Shown here piece after piece: positions 26,134-34,131 of a DNA stretch of 64,000 bases. Made by a program: the position numbers and the translations under genes. Source of the DNA: JAJPKK01 sp963781195 (GTDB lineage: Bacteria; Pseudomonadota; Alphaproteobacteria; Rhizobiales; Xanthobacteraceae); NCBI GenBank assembly GCA_963781195.1, contig CAWAEZ010000009.1:186001-250000 (forward strand). Reading direction: 5' to 3'. The notes below the pieces were generated by a model that searched no databases, had not been told where the DNA came from, and saw only the letters and a list, made by a program, of their open reading frames with translations. The first letter of the stretch is position 1. The number at the start of each line of letters is the position of its first letter.

Positions 26134-27524
26134 GCCACGGAGCCGGAGCCGACAATCCGCAGACCCGCGGCATCGCCGATTTCGTCGCCGGGCTGACCTA
26201 TGAGCAGGTCCCCTCCGAGGTGATCGCCCGGCTCAAGCTCCTGATCCTCGATTCGCTCGGCTGCGCCATGTTCGGCACCGGCCTGCCGTGGAGCCGGATC
26301 CTGGTGACGACCCTCACCGGGCTCGACACCACCCAGGCCTGCGCGGCGTGGGGCACCGGGAAGCGGCTGTCGGCGCCCCACGCGGCGCTCGTCAACGGCA
26401 CCCTGGTGCAGAGCTTCGAGCTCGACGACGTGCACCGCGCCGGCGTGCTTCATGTGGGCGCGGTGACCCTGCCGGCACTGTTCGCGGTGGCGGAGCTGCG
26501 GCCCGGCATGACCGGCCGCGACTTCCTGCGCGCGGCCGTGGCGGGCTACGAGATCGGCCCCCGGGTCGGCTTGTGCATGGGACCGGAGCACATCGCCCAG
26601 GGCTGGCATTCCGGCGCGACCGTCGGCGTGTTCTCGGCCGCCGCCGGCGCCGCAGCGGCGCTGCGGCTGTCGCCCGAGACAACCGTGCATGCGCTCGGCA
26701 TCGCCGGCACCCAGGCCTCCGGCCTGATGGCCGCGCAATACGGCGCCATGGTCAAGCGCATGCACGCCGGGCGCGCGGCCCAGAGCGGGCTCTATGGCGC
26801 GCTGCTCGCGGAAGGCGGGTTCACCGGCATCACCGACGTGCTGGAAAGCGAATATGGCGGCTTCTGCACCACGTTTTCGCGCTCCCATGACCGCTTCCGG
26901 CTCGCCGAGCTGACCGCGGGTCTCGGCGAGCGGTTCGAGACCATGGGCGTGGCGCTGAAATTCTATTCCTGCGTCGGCAGCAACCACACCACCCTCGACG
27001 CCATCCGCACCATTGCGGCGCGCCGCCCGTTCACGCCCGACGAGGTAGCGAGGATCGTCGTCCACGGCTCGCAGGCGACGGTCGATCACGTCGGCTGGCC
27101 GTACCGGCCGCAGAGCCTCACCTCGGCGCAGATGAACCTGCCGTTCTGCATCGCGACGCTACTTGCGGAGGGCGACGTGTTCGTCGACCAGTTCTCCGAC
27201 GCCGTGGTCGCCGACCCCCGCCGCATGGCGCTCGCCGCCAAGGTCGAAGTGGTCCACGATCCCGCCATCACCGCCCGCGGCGCCAAGCTGCGTCACATGG
27301 TGCGCGTCGAAGTCCACTTCGCCGACGGCACCTCGCAGTCGGAAACCGTCGAGGCGCCGCGCGGCAGCGAGCAGAAATTCGCCAGCGAGCACGACGTCGT
27401 CGACAAGTTCGAGAAGCTCACGCGCCGCGTCCGCCCGCAGGCCGAGGTCGAGCGCATCGCCGAGCTCGTGCTCGGCTGCGAGAAGCTGCCCGACATCGGC
27501 GTGCTGGCGAAAGCCCTCGCGTAG
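26130..27524 (+). CDS. MmgE/PrpD family protein
   Basis: The 464-residue protein belongs to the family of 2-methylcitrate dehydratase and cis-aconitate decarboxylase. Conserved parts include LDSLGCAMFGTG near residue 36, FELDDVHRAG near 95, HVGAVTLPALFAVAE and KFYSCVGSNHTTLDA near 278. The ATG overlaps the stop of the PrpB-like gene, indicating translational coupling. A PrpD-PrpB pair without a citrate synthase-like gene suggests a dedicated route for a branched dicarboxylic or tricarboxylic acid rather than the full methylcitrate cycle (inference). Confidence 0.9.
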   Translation: MSHGAGADNPQTRGIADFVAGLTYEQVPSEVIARLKLLILDSLGCAMFGTGLPWSRILVTTLTGLDTTQACAAWGTGKRLSAPHAALVNGTLVQSFELDDVHRAGVLHVGAVTLPALFAVAELRPGMTGRDFLRAAVAGYEIGPRVGLCMGPEHIAQGWHSGATVGVFSAAAGAAAALRLSPETTVHALGIAGTQASGLMAAQYGAMVKRMHAGRAAQSGLYGALLAEGGFTGITDVLESEYGGFCTTFSRSHDRFRLAELTAGLGERFETMGVALKFYSCVGSNHTTLDAIRTIAARRPFTPDEVARIVVHGSQATVDHVGWPYRPQSLTSAQMNLPFCIATLLAEGDVFVDQFSDAVVADPRRMALAAKVEVVHDPAITARGAKLRHMVRVEVHFADGTSQSETVEAPRGSEQKFASEHDVVDKFEKLTRRVRPQAEVERIAELVLGCEKLPDIGVLAKALA

Positions 27525-27576
27525 GCCGCGTCCCGGCCCGAACGGTCAAAGCCCGCCGACGGTCGTCGAAGACGTG

Positions 27577-28512
27577 TCAGTCGGCGGGGCCGCCGCTCAC
27601 TTCGCGGCGCGGGAGAACACGTAGATCGAGACCGCCTTGATCTCCTCGGGCTTGAGCGTGCGCTCGAAGGCCGGCATGACGCCGTGGCGGCCGCGGGTGA
27701 TCGAACTCGAGGATCGCGGCGCGGTCGGCGCCGTAGAGGTAGAGCCCCTTCTGGGTGAGATTGGTGGAGCCGATCGGCGGATTGCCGGTGCCGTCGTCGC
27801 CGTGGCAATCGAAGCAATTGCCCTTGGCGCCGTCGTGGAACAGCGCGTTGCCGCGGGCGGCCTTCACGCGGTCGGCCGGCTGCCCGCTCAGCTCGAGCAC
27901 ATATTCGGCCACGTCCGCGATCTCGGCAGGGGTGAGAAACTCCTTGTCGCCGAACTCCTTGGTGTCGTCCTCGGTGCGGAACTTCGGGTCATAGGCGAGC
28001 ATGTCGGCTTCGATGCCGCGCGCGTTCGGGTGCTCCGAACGAATGCCGTAACGCACCGTCCATTCGACGTCCGACGGCAGCTTGACGAGACCGCCCGACG
28101 GCAGGTCGTCGCCCGAATACTGCCACTCGGCATCGGTGAGGTCGGGCGTGTGCATGTCGGGCCGGCCTTTGAGGTCGGCGCCGTGGCACGAGGCGCAAGC
28201 CTTGTCGTAGACGCGCTTGCCGAGCAGCATCGCCGAGCCGTTCATCCGGATCGACTTCGCGATGTCGTTGATGGGAACCGTCGCGAGCTCCTCGGGCCGC
28301 GCCAGGAACTCGCCGTACTCCTCCTCCTCGTCCTGCGGAGGCGGCGCGGGCTGCGTCAGGGCGGCGCTGACGCCGGCGCCGATGCCGAGCGCGACGATGC
28401 CGAGCATGACGGGGGCGAGCGCGACGGGGACGAGCGACGCGAAGCGCCGGCGGCGCCGGCCGGGCGCCGGGGACGCGGAAAGGTCTGCTCCGTGCTGCAC
28501 GCGGTCAACCAT
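27577..28512 (-). pseudogene. CcoP-like dihaem cytochrome c, frameshifted at the 3' end
   Basis: This is a membrane-anchored cytochrome c resembling subunit III (CcoP/FixP) of cbb3 oxidase. The start at 28512 has GGGAGG upstream. An N-terminal membrane segment (VALAPVMLGIVALGIGAGVS) is followed by haem motif CASCH (about 104-108) and CFDCH (about 232-236). After ADRAAILE the frame is lost: removing one base of the AA at 27704-27705 restores a family-like ending, SITRGRHGVMPAFERTL and EEIKAVSIYVFSRAAK, with a stop at 27597-27599. As written it reads an unrelated tail to 27577. Both haem sites are upstream, so a product may still form. No ccoNO genes are adjacent. Confidence 0.72.
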
Positions 28513-28733
28513 CCGTTTCCTCCCAGTTTCGGCGCGTCTGCGGCTCGAGGCACGACAGGACCGCGAGCTATGTGCCATTGGCAGCAGACCAGCGCGATTT
28601 GTTTTTCCACGCAACTGGTATTTTTACTGCGACCTCGTCCGGAGGCGCGAGGTCGGGAAGAAAGTGGCCCGGGAAACAGGGAGGCCCGCGTCGCCGCGGC
28701 CCTCCATCCGTGCTCCATCCGTGACCAAGACGA

Positions 28734-28985
28734 TCAGGGCGAGCACTTGACCGGCCGGCACGCCTTGCCGACATGGCGATGCCACCGCACCGCGCCGCCC
28801 CACTCTTCGACCGGCCCCTTTCGGCAAATCCGATTGCAGGAATCGACATGCTCGACGAGCCCGATGCTGTCGGCTGCGGCTTTGAGGCCGGAAGCCGTGC
28901 CGGTCAGCGGCATCGCCTGTGCCGTCGCGCCCGCCAAAGCGAGCGCCAATACGCCGCCCGTCATGATCCCGCCAAACCGCGTCAT
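28734..28985 (-). CDS. Small exported cysteine-containing protein
   Basis: The 83-residue protein has a signal peptide (MTRFGGIMTGGVLALALAGATAQA, quoted as MTGGVLALALAGATAQA for its core) and a mature part with CNRICRKGPVEEWGGAVRW and CRPVKC. Four cysteines suggest two disulphides or metal binding. GGGAGGAAAGC directly precedes the ATG. Similar short proteins occur in rhizobial genomes but have no known function. A perfect FNR/FixK-type box lies 78 bases upstream, suggesting induction at low oxygen. Confidence 0.7.
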   Translation of the reverse strand: MTRFGGIMTGGVLALALAGATAQAMPLTGTASGLKAAADSIGLVEHVDSCNRICRKGPVEEWGGAVRWHRHVGKACRPVKCSP

Positions 28986-29062
28986 GCTTTCCTCCCATGT
29001 AAAATCTTGATTTTGGCCGATGCGGCCGTGGCCGCATTAGATGGCGCGCGCCGCCACGGGCC

Positions 29063-29076
29063 TTGATGCAGATCAA
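29063..29076. promoter_or_regulatory. FNR/FixK box
   Basis: TTGATGCAGATCAA is a perfect TTGAT-N4-ATCAA site for FNR/FixK-type regulators. It lies 78 bases upstream of the small exported protein on the minus strand and about 150 bases upstream of the short plus-strand gene at 29229. The former is at the more usual distance. Confidence 0.68.
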
Positions 29077-29228
29077 GCGCGGCGCGTCGGTCGCGGCGGC
29101 CCAGCAGCGAGCGCATCGGTTTCGCAAAGCGCGAGTGACGAGCGTCACACAAGTCTTCCCAACCGGCAGGTACCTTGACGCGGCGCATCTGACCCGTCGG
29201 GTCGAGGAGCTTGGAGGGAGACCCGGAC

Positions 29229-29417
29229 ATGAAAGGCATCACGACCGCGCTGGGCATCCTGTGCTTTGCGTCCGCCATGGCGGCCGCCAAGACCGAGAAA
29301 TTCCACGTCTCGGTGGTCGACACCGGTGCGGCACCTGCCGCCGCCCAGTGGCATCGGCCGGATTCGAGCCGAAATCAGATCGCCGGCCTGTCCGTCCCGG
29401 CGAACGACGACCACTGA
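29229..29417 (+). CDS. Very short exported protein, unknown
   Basis: A 62-residue reading with GGAGGGA eight bases before ATG 29229 and a signal peptide (MKGITTALGILCFASAMAA). The mature part is about 40 residues, rich in Ala, Asp and His, without recognised motifs. The good ribosome site and signal peptide support it as a gene, but it could be a decayed fragment. It is divergent from the cysteine-containing small protein, with the FNR/FixK box between. Confidence 0.5.
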   Translation: MKGITTALGILCFASAMAAAKTEKFHVSVVDTGAAPAAAQWHRPDSSRNQIAGLSVPANDDH

Positions 29418-29466
29418 CGAAGGCATACTGTTGACGAAGGCTTGCCGTTGAGGAAGGCTTGCCCTG
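29416..29466. repeat. 17-bp tandem repeat
   Basis: Three units of about 17 bp (GACGAAGGCTTGCCGTT and variants) start within the stop codon of the preceding short gene. They fall in the spacer before the LysDH-like gene. Confidence 0.75.
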
Positions 29467-29527
29467 ACCGGCCGTACCGAGGCATCGTCCGACATCGCTG
29501 ACTTCGCTCGACCGCTCCGGAGGGGGA

Positions 29528-30646
29528 ATGAAGGACGTCGTCGTGATCGGTGCCGGCAAGATCGGCTCCACGATCGCTCAACTGCTCGCCTCGACCGGCG
29601 ACTACCACGTGACCCTGGTCGACCGCTCGTCCGAGGTTTTGGCCGGTCGCGATCACGACGAGCGCATTCACGCGGTCGCCGCCGACGTCGACGACGGCCT
29701 CAAGCTGGTCGAGCTTCTCAACGGCAAGTTCGCGGTGCTCAATGCCGCGCCCTTCAACCTGACGACGGTGATCGCGGAGGCGGCGCGGGCCGCCCGGACG
29801 CATTACCTCGACCTCACCGAGGATGTCGCCAGCACGCGCCGGGTCATGGCGCTGGCGACGGATGCGCCGGTGGCCTTCATCCCGCAATGCGGGCTCGCGC
29901 CGGGCTTCGTGTCGATCGTCGCCTTCGACATGGCGAAGCGCTTCGAGGCCCTCGACAGCGTCAAGCTGCGGGTCGGCGCGCTCCCGCAATATCCCTCGAA
30001 CGCGCTCAACTACAACCTGACCTGGAGCACCGACGGCGTCATCAACGAATACTGCGAGCCGTGCGAGGCGATCGTCAACGGGGTCCGCCGCGAGGTGCCG
30101 CCGCTGGAGGAGAAGGAGGAGTTCTCGCTCGACGGCGTCACCTACGAGGCCTTCAATACCTCCGGCGGGCTCGGCACGTTGTGCGACACCCTCGAAGGCA
30201 AGGTCCGCAACCTCAACTACCGCACCATCCGCTATCCCGGCCACGCCGCCATCATGCGGGCGCTGCTCAACGACCTGCGGCTGCGCGACCGCCGCGATGT
30301 GCTCAAGGACATCCTGGAGCACGCGGTGCCGACGACGCTGCAGGACGTGGTGATCATCTTCGTCGCGGTCAGCGGCCGCATCCACGGCAAGCTGGTGCAG
30401 GAGACCTATGCCAACAAGATCTACAGCCGCGAGGTCGAGGGCCGCACCATGAGCGCGATCCAGATCACCACGGCCGCCGCGATCTGCACCGTGCTCGACC
30501 TGCTCGCCGACGGCGCGCTGCCGGCCACCGGCTTCATCCGCCAGGAGGACATCCCGTTGAAGGTGTTCCTGGCGAACCGGTTCGGCCGGGTTTACGCCAA
30601 GCCGGAAACCGGGCCTTCGCCGGGCTTCGGAGGCGCGAAGCCATGA
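29528..30646 (+). CDS. Saccharopine dehydrogenase family protein, probable lysine 6-dehydrogenase
   Basis: The 372-residue NAD(P)-dependent oxidoreductase begins with a Rossmann motif VVVIGAGKIGSTIAQLLAS. FIPQCGLAPGFVSIVAF near residue 118 and the GRIHGKLVQETYANKIYS region are typical of the saccharopine-dehydrogenase-like branch of this length, which includes lysine 6-dehydrogenases. The stop overlaps the start of an aldehyde dehydrogenase (ATGA). The pair would convert lysine to allysine/piperideine-6-carboxylate and then to 2-aminoadipate. GGAGGGG precedes the ATG. The enzyme could instead split saccharopine, but no lysine-ketoglutarate reductase is present. Confidence 0.8.
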   Translation: MKDVVVIGAGKIGSTIAQLLASTGDYHVTLVDRSSEVLAGRDHDERIHAVAADVDDGLKLVELLNGKFAVLNAAPFNLTTVIAEAARAARTHYLDLTEDVASTRRVMALATDAPVAFIPQCGLAPGFVSIVAFDMAKRFEALDSVKLRVGALPQYPSNALNYNLTWSTDGVINEYCEPCEAIVNGVRREVPPLEEKEEFSLDGVTYEAFNTSGGLGTLCDTLEGKVRNLNYRTIRYPGHAAIMRALLNDLRLRDRRDVLKDILEHAVPTTLQDVVIIFVAVSGRIHGKLVQETYANKIYSREVEGRTMSAIQITTAAAICTVLDLLADGALPATGFIRQEDIPLKVFLANRFGRVYAKPETGPSPGFGGAKP

Positions 30647-32193
30647 CGTCCGAAGCCATGCCCCCCGCCGCCCCCCGCCCGGTTCGCGACGAGGCGCTTG
30701 CGATCCTGTCGCGCCTCGGCGTGCCGGACGGCGCGTTCGCCCGCGACGGGCTGCCCGCTGCCTCGCCGATCACCGGCGAAACCATCACCCATGTGCGGGT
30801 CGCGACGCCGGCCGAGGTCGGCGCTGCCATCGGCAGGGCCGCGCACGCCTTTGCGACCTGGCGCACCGTGCCGCCGCCGCGGCGCGGCGAGCTGGTGCGT
30901 CTCCTCGGCGAGGAATTGCGCGCCGCCAAGGACGATCTCGGCAGGCTCGTCACCCTCGAGGCCGGCAAGATCGTCTCGGAGGGGCTCGGCGAGGTCCAGG
31001 AGATGATCGACATCTGCGACTTCGCGGTCGGGCTGTCGCGGCAGCTCTACGGCCGCACCATCGCCACCGAGCGTGCCGACCACCGGATGATGGAGACATG
31101 GCATCCGCTCGGCGTCTGCGGCGTGATCTCGGCGTTCAATTTCCCGGTGGCGGTGTGGGCGTGGAATGCCGCCTTGGCGCTCGTCTGCGGCGACCCGGTG
31201 GTGTGGAAGCCGTCCGAGAAGACGCCGCTCACTGCGCTGGCGACGCACGCCGTCGTCGCGCGCGCCATGCGCCGTTTCGGCGACGCCCCGGAGGGCCTCT
31301 GCGAGCTCCTGATCGGCGGCCGTGACACCGGTGAGGCGCTGGTCGACGATCCCCGTGTCGCGGTGGTGTCCGCCACCGGCTCGACGGCGATGGGCCGCGC
31401 CGTGGGCCCGCGGCTCGCCGCGCGATTCGCCCGCGCGATCCTCGAGCTCGGCGGCAACAACGCCGCGATCGTCGCGCCGTCCGCCGATCTCGATCTCGCG
31501 GTGCGCGCCATCGCCTTCGCGGCGATGGGGACCGCCGGACAGCGCTGCACGACGCTGCGGCGCCTCATCGTTCATGACGCCGTCTACGATGCCCTGATGG
31601 GGCGGCTCTCCAAGGTCTACGCCTCGGTGGGCGTCGGCGATCCGCGCGAGCCCGGCATACTGGTCGGGCCGCTGATCGATCCGCGCGCCTTCGACGGCAT
31701 GCAGCGTGCGCTCGCCGAGGCCCGCGCCGCCGGCGGCCGCGTGCAGGGCGGCGCGCGCGTCGCCGGCACCGGCGGCGACGCCGCCTGCTACGTCCGGCCG
31801 GCGCTGTGCGAGATGCCGGCGCAGACAGGCCCGGTGCTGCGCGAGACTTTCGCGCCGATCCTGTGGGTGCTGCGCTACTCGGATTTCGCCGACGCCATCG
31901 CCCTGCACAACGCGGTGGGCGCCGGGCTGAGCTCCTCGATCTTCACCCTCGACCTGCGCGAGGCCGAGCGGTTCGTGTCCGCCACCGGCTCGGACTGCGG
32001 CATCGCCAACGTCAATATCGGGCCGTCCGGCGCCGAGATCGGCGGCGCCTTCGGCGGCGAGAAGGAAACCGGCGGCGGCCGCGAGGCCGGCTCCGATTCG
32101 TGGAAGGCCTACATGCGCCGCGCCACCAACACGATCAATTTCGGGACGCAGCTTCCGCTCGCCCAGGGGGTGCGGTTCGACATCGCGCAATGA
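30643..32193 (+). CDS. Aldehyde dehydrogenase, ALDH7 type (piperideine-6-carboxylate/AASA dehydrogenase)
   Basis: The 516-residue ALDH oxidises 2-aminoadipate semialdehyde (or its cyclic form) to 2-aminoadipate. ISAFNFPVAVWAWN, the glutamate in LELGGNNAAIV and the catalytic cysteine in GTAGQRCTTLRR (near residue 303) are intact. The C-terminal EIGGAFGGEKETGGGREAGS and SWKAYMRR are diagnostic of the ALDH7/AmaB branch. It overlaps the LysDH-like gene by four bases, giving a two-gene lysine catabolic operon. Confidence 0.9.
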   Translation: MTSEAMPPAAPRPVRDEALAILSRLGVPDGAFARDGLPAASPITGETITHVRVATPAEVGAAIGRAAHAFATWRTVPPPRRGELVRLLGEELRAAKDDLGRLVTLEAGKIVSEGLGEVQEMIDICDFAVGLSRQLYGRTIATERADHRMMETWHPLGVCGVISAFNFPVAVWAWNAALALVCGDPVVWKPSEKTPLTALATHAVVARAMRRFGDAPEGLCELLIGGRDTGEALVDDPRVAVVSATGSTAMGRAVGPRLAARFARAILELGGNNAAIVAPSADLDLAVRAIAFAAMGTAGQRCTTLRRLIVHDAVYDALMGRLSKVYASVGVGDPREPGILVGPLIDPRAFDGMQRALAEARAAGGRVQGGARVAGTGGDAACYVRPALCEMPAQTGPVLRETFAPILWVLRYSDFADAIALHNAVGAGLSSSIFTLDLREAERFVSATGSDCGIANVNIGPSGAEIGGAFGGEKETGGGREAGSDSWKAYMRRATNTINFGTQLPLAQGVRFDIAQ

Positions 32194-32255
32194 GCGTAGG
32201 GGCATCTCCGGCAACGCGACGGGCGCTGCGGGGAGGCCGCCACGACATGCCGACG

Positions 32256-32720
32256 CTATTTGCCGCCCACGACGGCAATGCCCTGGATCTCGATTTTGGC
32301 ATCGGGATTGGCCAGCGCGGTGATGGTGATGAGCGCGCTCCCCGGAAAATTGTCGCCGAAGATCTCCTTGCGAATTTGCGTCAGGCGGTCGCCGTAGCGC
32401 ACGTCGGTGATGAACACGGTCATTTGCACCATGTCGCTCAGCTTGCCACCGGCTTTCTCGATCGTCGCCCCGAGCAGCTTGAACACCTGTCTCGCCTGCC
32501 CGTCGAAATCGCCGGCGAGCGACTTGCCGTTGTCGTCGGCGGTGGCCGTCTGCCCCGCAAGCCACACGGTGCGGCCGCCCTCGGTGACCACCGCGAGTGA
32601 ATAGGCGCGTTGCTGGGGGCGCTCTGCCTTCACGTATTCCTTGGCGTGGGCCGTGGTTGAAGACATCGGGGAATTGACCATGAAAGCACCTGCGAGAGCG
32701 ATCGGAAGGGCGGACTTCAT
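32256..32720 (-). CDS. Exported RidA family protein
   Basis: The 154-residue protein has the RidA/YjgF fold (VVTEGGRTVWLAGQTA, then MVQMTVFITDV and ALITITALANPDAKIEIQGIAV) preceded by a signal peptide of about 26 residues. Cytoplasmic RidA hydrolyses reactive enamines and imines; an exported version is unusual and may have another role. It is convergent with the ALDH gene. The M24 gene lies 89 bases downstream on the same strand. Confidence 0.87.
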   Translation of the reverse strand: MKSALPIALAGAFMVNSPMSSTTAHAKEYVKAERPQQRAYSLAVVTEGGRTVWLAGQTATADDNGKSLAGDFDGQARQVFKLLGATIEKAGGKLSDMVQMTVFITDVRYGDRLTQIRKEIFGDNFPGSALITITALANPDAKIEIQGIAVVGGK

Positions 32721-32809
32721 TGCTATGTTCTCCTCAAACGCCGTGTTGAATGCAAGAAATGTTCATCCCCTCAGGGCTGCTCGTCGCGGCCCCCCTTTCC
32801 GCGCGGCTC

Positions 32810-33988
32810 TCACCCGATCCGCAGCAGCCCCTGCGGCGCCGTGTGCAAACGCTCCCAGCCGGTCTTTGTGATGCGCACCATCTCGCCCATCTGGACGCCG
32901 GCCTTCTCGTCCCGCGTGATCACGTTGGGCTGCACCACGATCGTCATGTTGGCTTCGAGGACGAGGTCCGGGACGTCGCCGGCGGGGCGGCTCGCGGTGC
33001 CGAGCACCGGCGGCCAGTAGCCGCCGCCATAGCCGTGGACGATGTCGTCATAGATCGAGAAGCCGGCGGCCTCGACGACGCCGGTCGCGGCGACGATCTC
33101 GTGGGCCGAGACGCCGGCACGGAGCACCTTGGTGATCGCGTCGAACGACGCCTCGGCGGTGTCGTGGAGCCTCCGGTAGAGCGGCGTCGGCGTTGCGCCG
33201 ACGGCGATGGTGCGCAGCACCTGGCCGGGCGAGTCCCAGAAGGTGCCGCTGATCTCGACGAACATCACGTCGCCGTTCTGCAGGCGGCGGGTCGAATGAT
33301 GCTGCGGCGGCACGCAGAGATCGGGCGATTCCATCGCGGTGACGCCGATGTAGTGGATCACCGTCGCGCCGCCGAGGCCGGTATATCCCGCCTCGACGAG
33401 GGCGCCGAGCTCGCGCTCCGTCATCCCGACCTCGGCATTCTCGACGAGCGATGCGAGGCCGAGATCGCTGAACGCGGCGCCGATCCGCATCCACTCGATC
33501 TCCTCGTCGGACTTGCGCATCCGCAGCCACCGGTAGTCCTCGTTGAGGTCGACGAGCTCGCAGACGGCGGCGAGCTGGCGCTGCTTCGCCCACGACAGCA
33601 GCCCCATGACGCCGACCCGCTTGATGCCGCGGTGCGCGATCTCCTGCGCCGCCGCCTTGGCGCCTTCGCGCCGCGCCCAGCGGACGTCGGCATCGACGGC
33701 GATCCGGCGTGCATTGGGAACGTGGTTGTAGTGCTCGACGAAGAGCACGTCCTCCTTGCCCGTCTCGAACAGCACCATGGCCTGGCTCGAGGTCGGCCAC
33801 CCCGTCAGCCAGGCGACGCCGGTGCCGGCCCGCTCCTCGCCGCACATGACGAGCGCATCGCAGGAATGGCGATCCAGGACCTCGACGAGGGCGCGGCGGC
33901 GGCGCGCAAATTCCGCCTCGGAAAACCGCGCATAGGGTTGCGCGAGGATCGCGCTGATCCGCGGCTCGTCGAGGGTGCTGTGCTTCAT
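32810..33988 (-). CDS. M24 pita-bread family protein (creatinase/aminopeptidase-like) with altered metal ligands
   Basis: The 392-residue protein has the creatinase N-terminal domain (about 20-160) and the pita-bread domain (about 165-385). The expected ligands Asp, Asp, His, Glu, Glu align with E245 (FVEISGTFW), Q256 (PGQVLRT), H318 (IVHGYGGGYW), Q353 (VVQPNV) and E369 (MGEMVRIT), so three of five are changed. It is unlikely to be a normal dimetal aminopeptidase; creatinase is a known metal-independent member. Neighbours are an exported RidA protein and exported amidohydrolases, suggesting use of amide or cyclic-urea-like compounds (inference). There is no signal peptide. Confidence 0.85.
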   Translation of the reverse strand: MKHSTLDEPRISAILAQPYARFSEAEFARRRRALVEVLDRHSCDALVMCGEERAGTGVAWLTGWPTSSQAMVLFETGKEDVLFVEHYNHVPNARRIAVDADVRWARREGAKAAAQEIAHRGIKRVGVMGLLSWAKQRQLAAVCELVDLNEDYRWLRMRKSDEEIEWMRIGAAFSDLGLASLVENAEVGMTERELGALVEAGYTGLGGATVIHYIGVTAMESPDLCVPPQHHSTRRLQNGDVMFVEISGTFWDSPGQVLRTIAVGATPTPLYRRLHDTAEASFDAITKVLRAGVSAHEIVAATGVVEAAGFSIYDDIVHGYGGGYWPPVLGTASRPAGDVPDLVLEANMTIVVQPNVITRDEKAGVQMGEMVRITKTGWERLHTAPQGLLRIG

Positions 33989-34131
33989 GGAGAGGTCGCC
34001 GTGCGTGCAAGTCGTTCCGGGGCGTGCATCTTAGCGCGAACCTGCAATCCCTGGGACTTGAAACGCGGCGACCTGTTTGGATTCCGGGACGCCGCAGCGG
34101 CGCCCCGGACTGCCTCACGTTCGGCGGCGGA

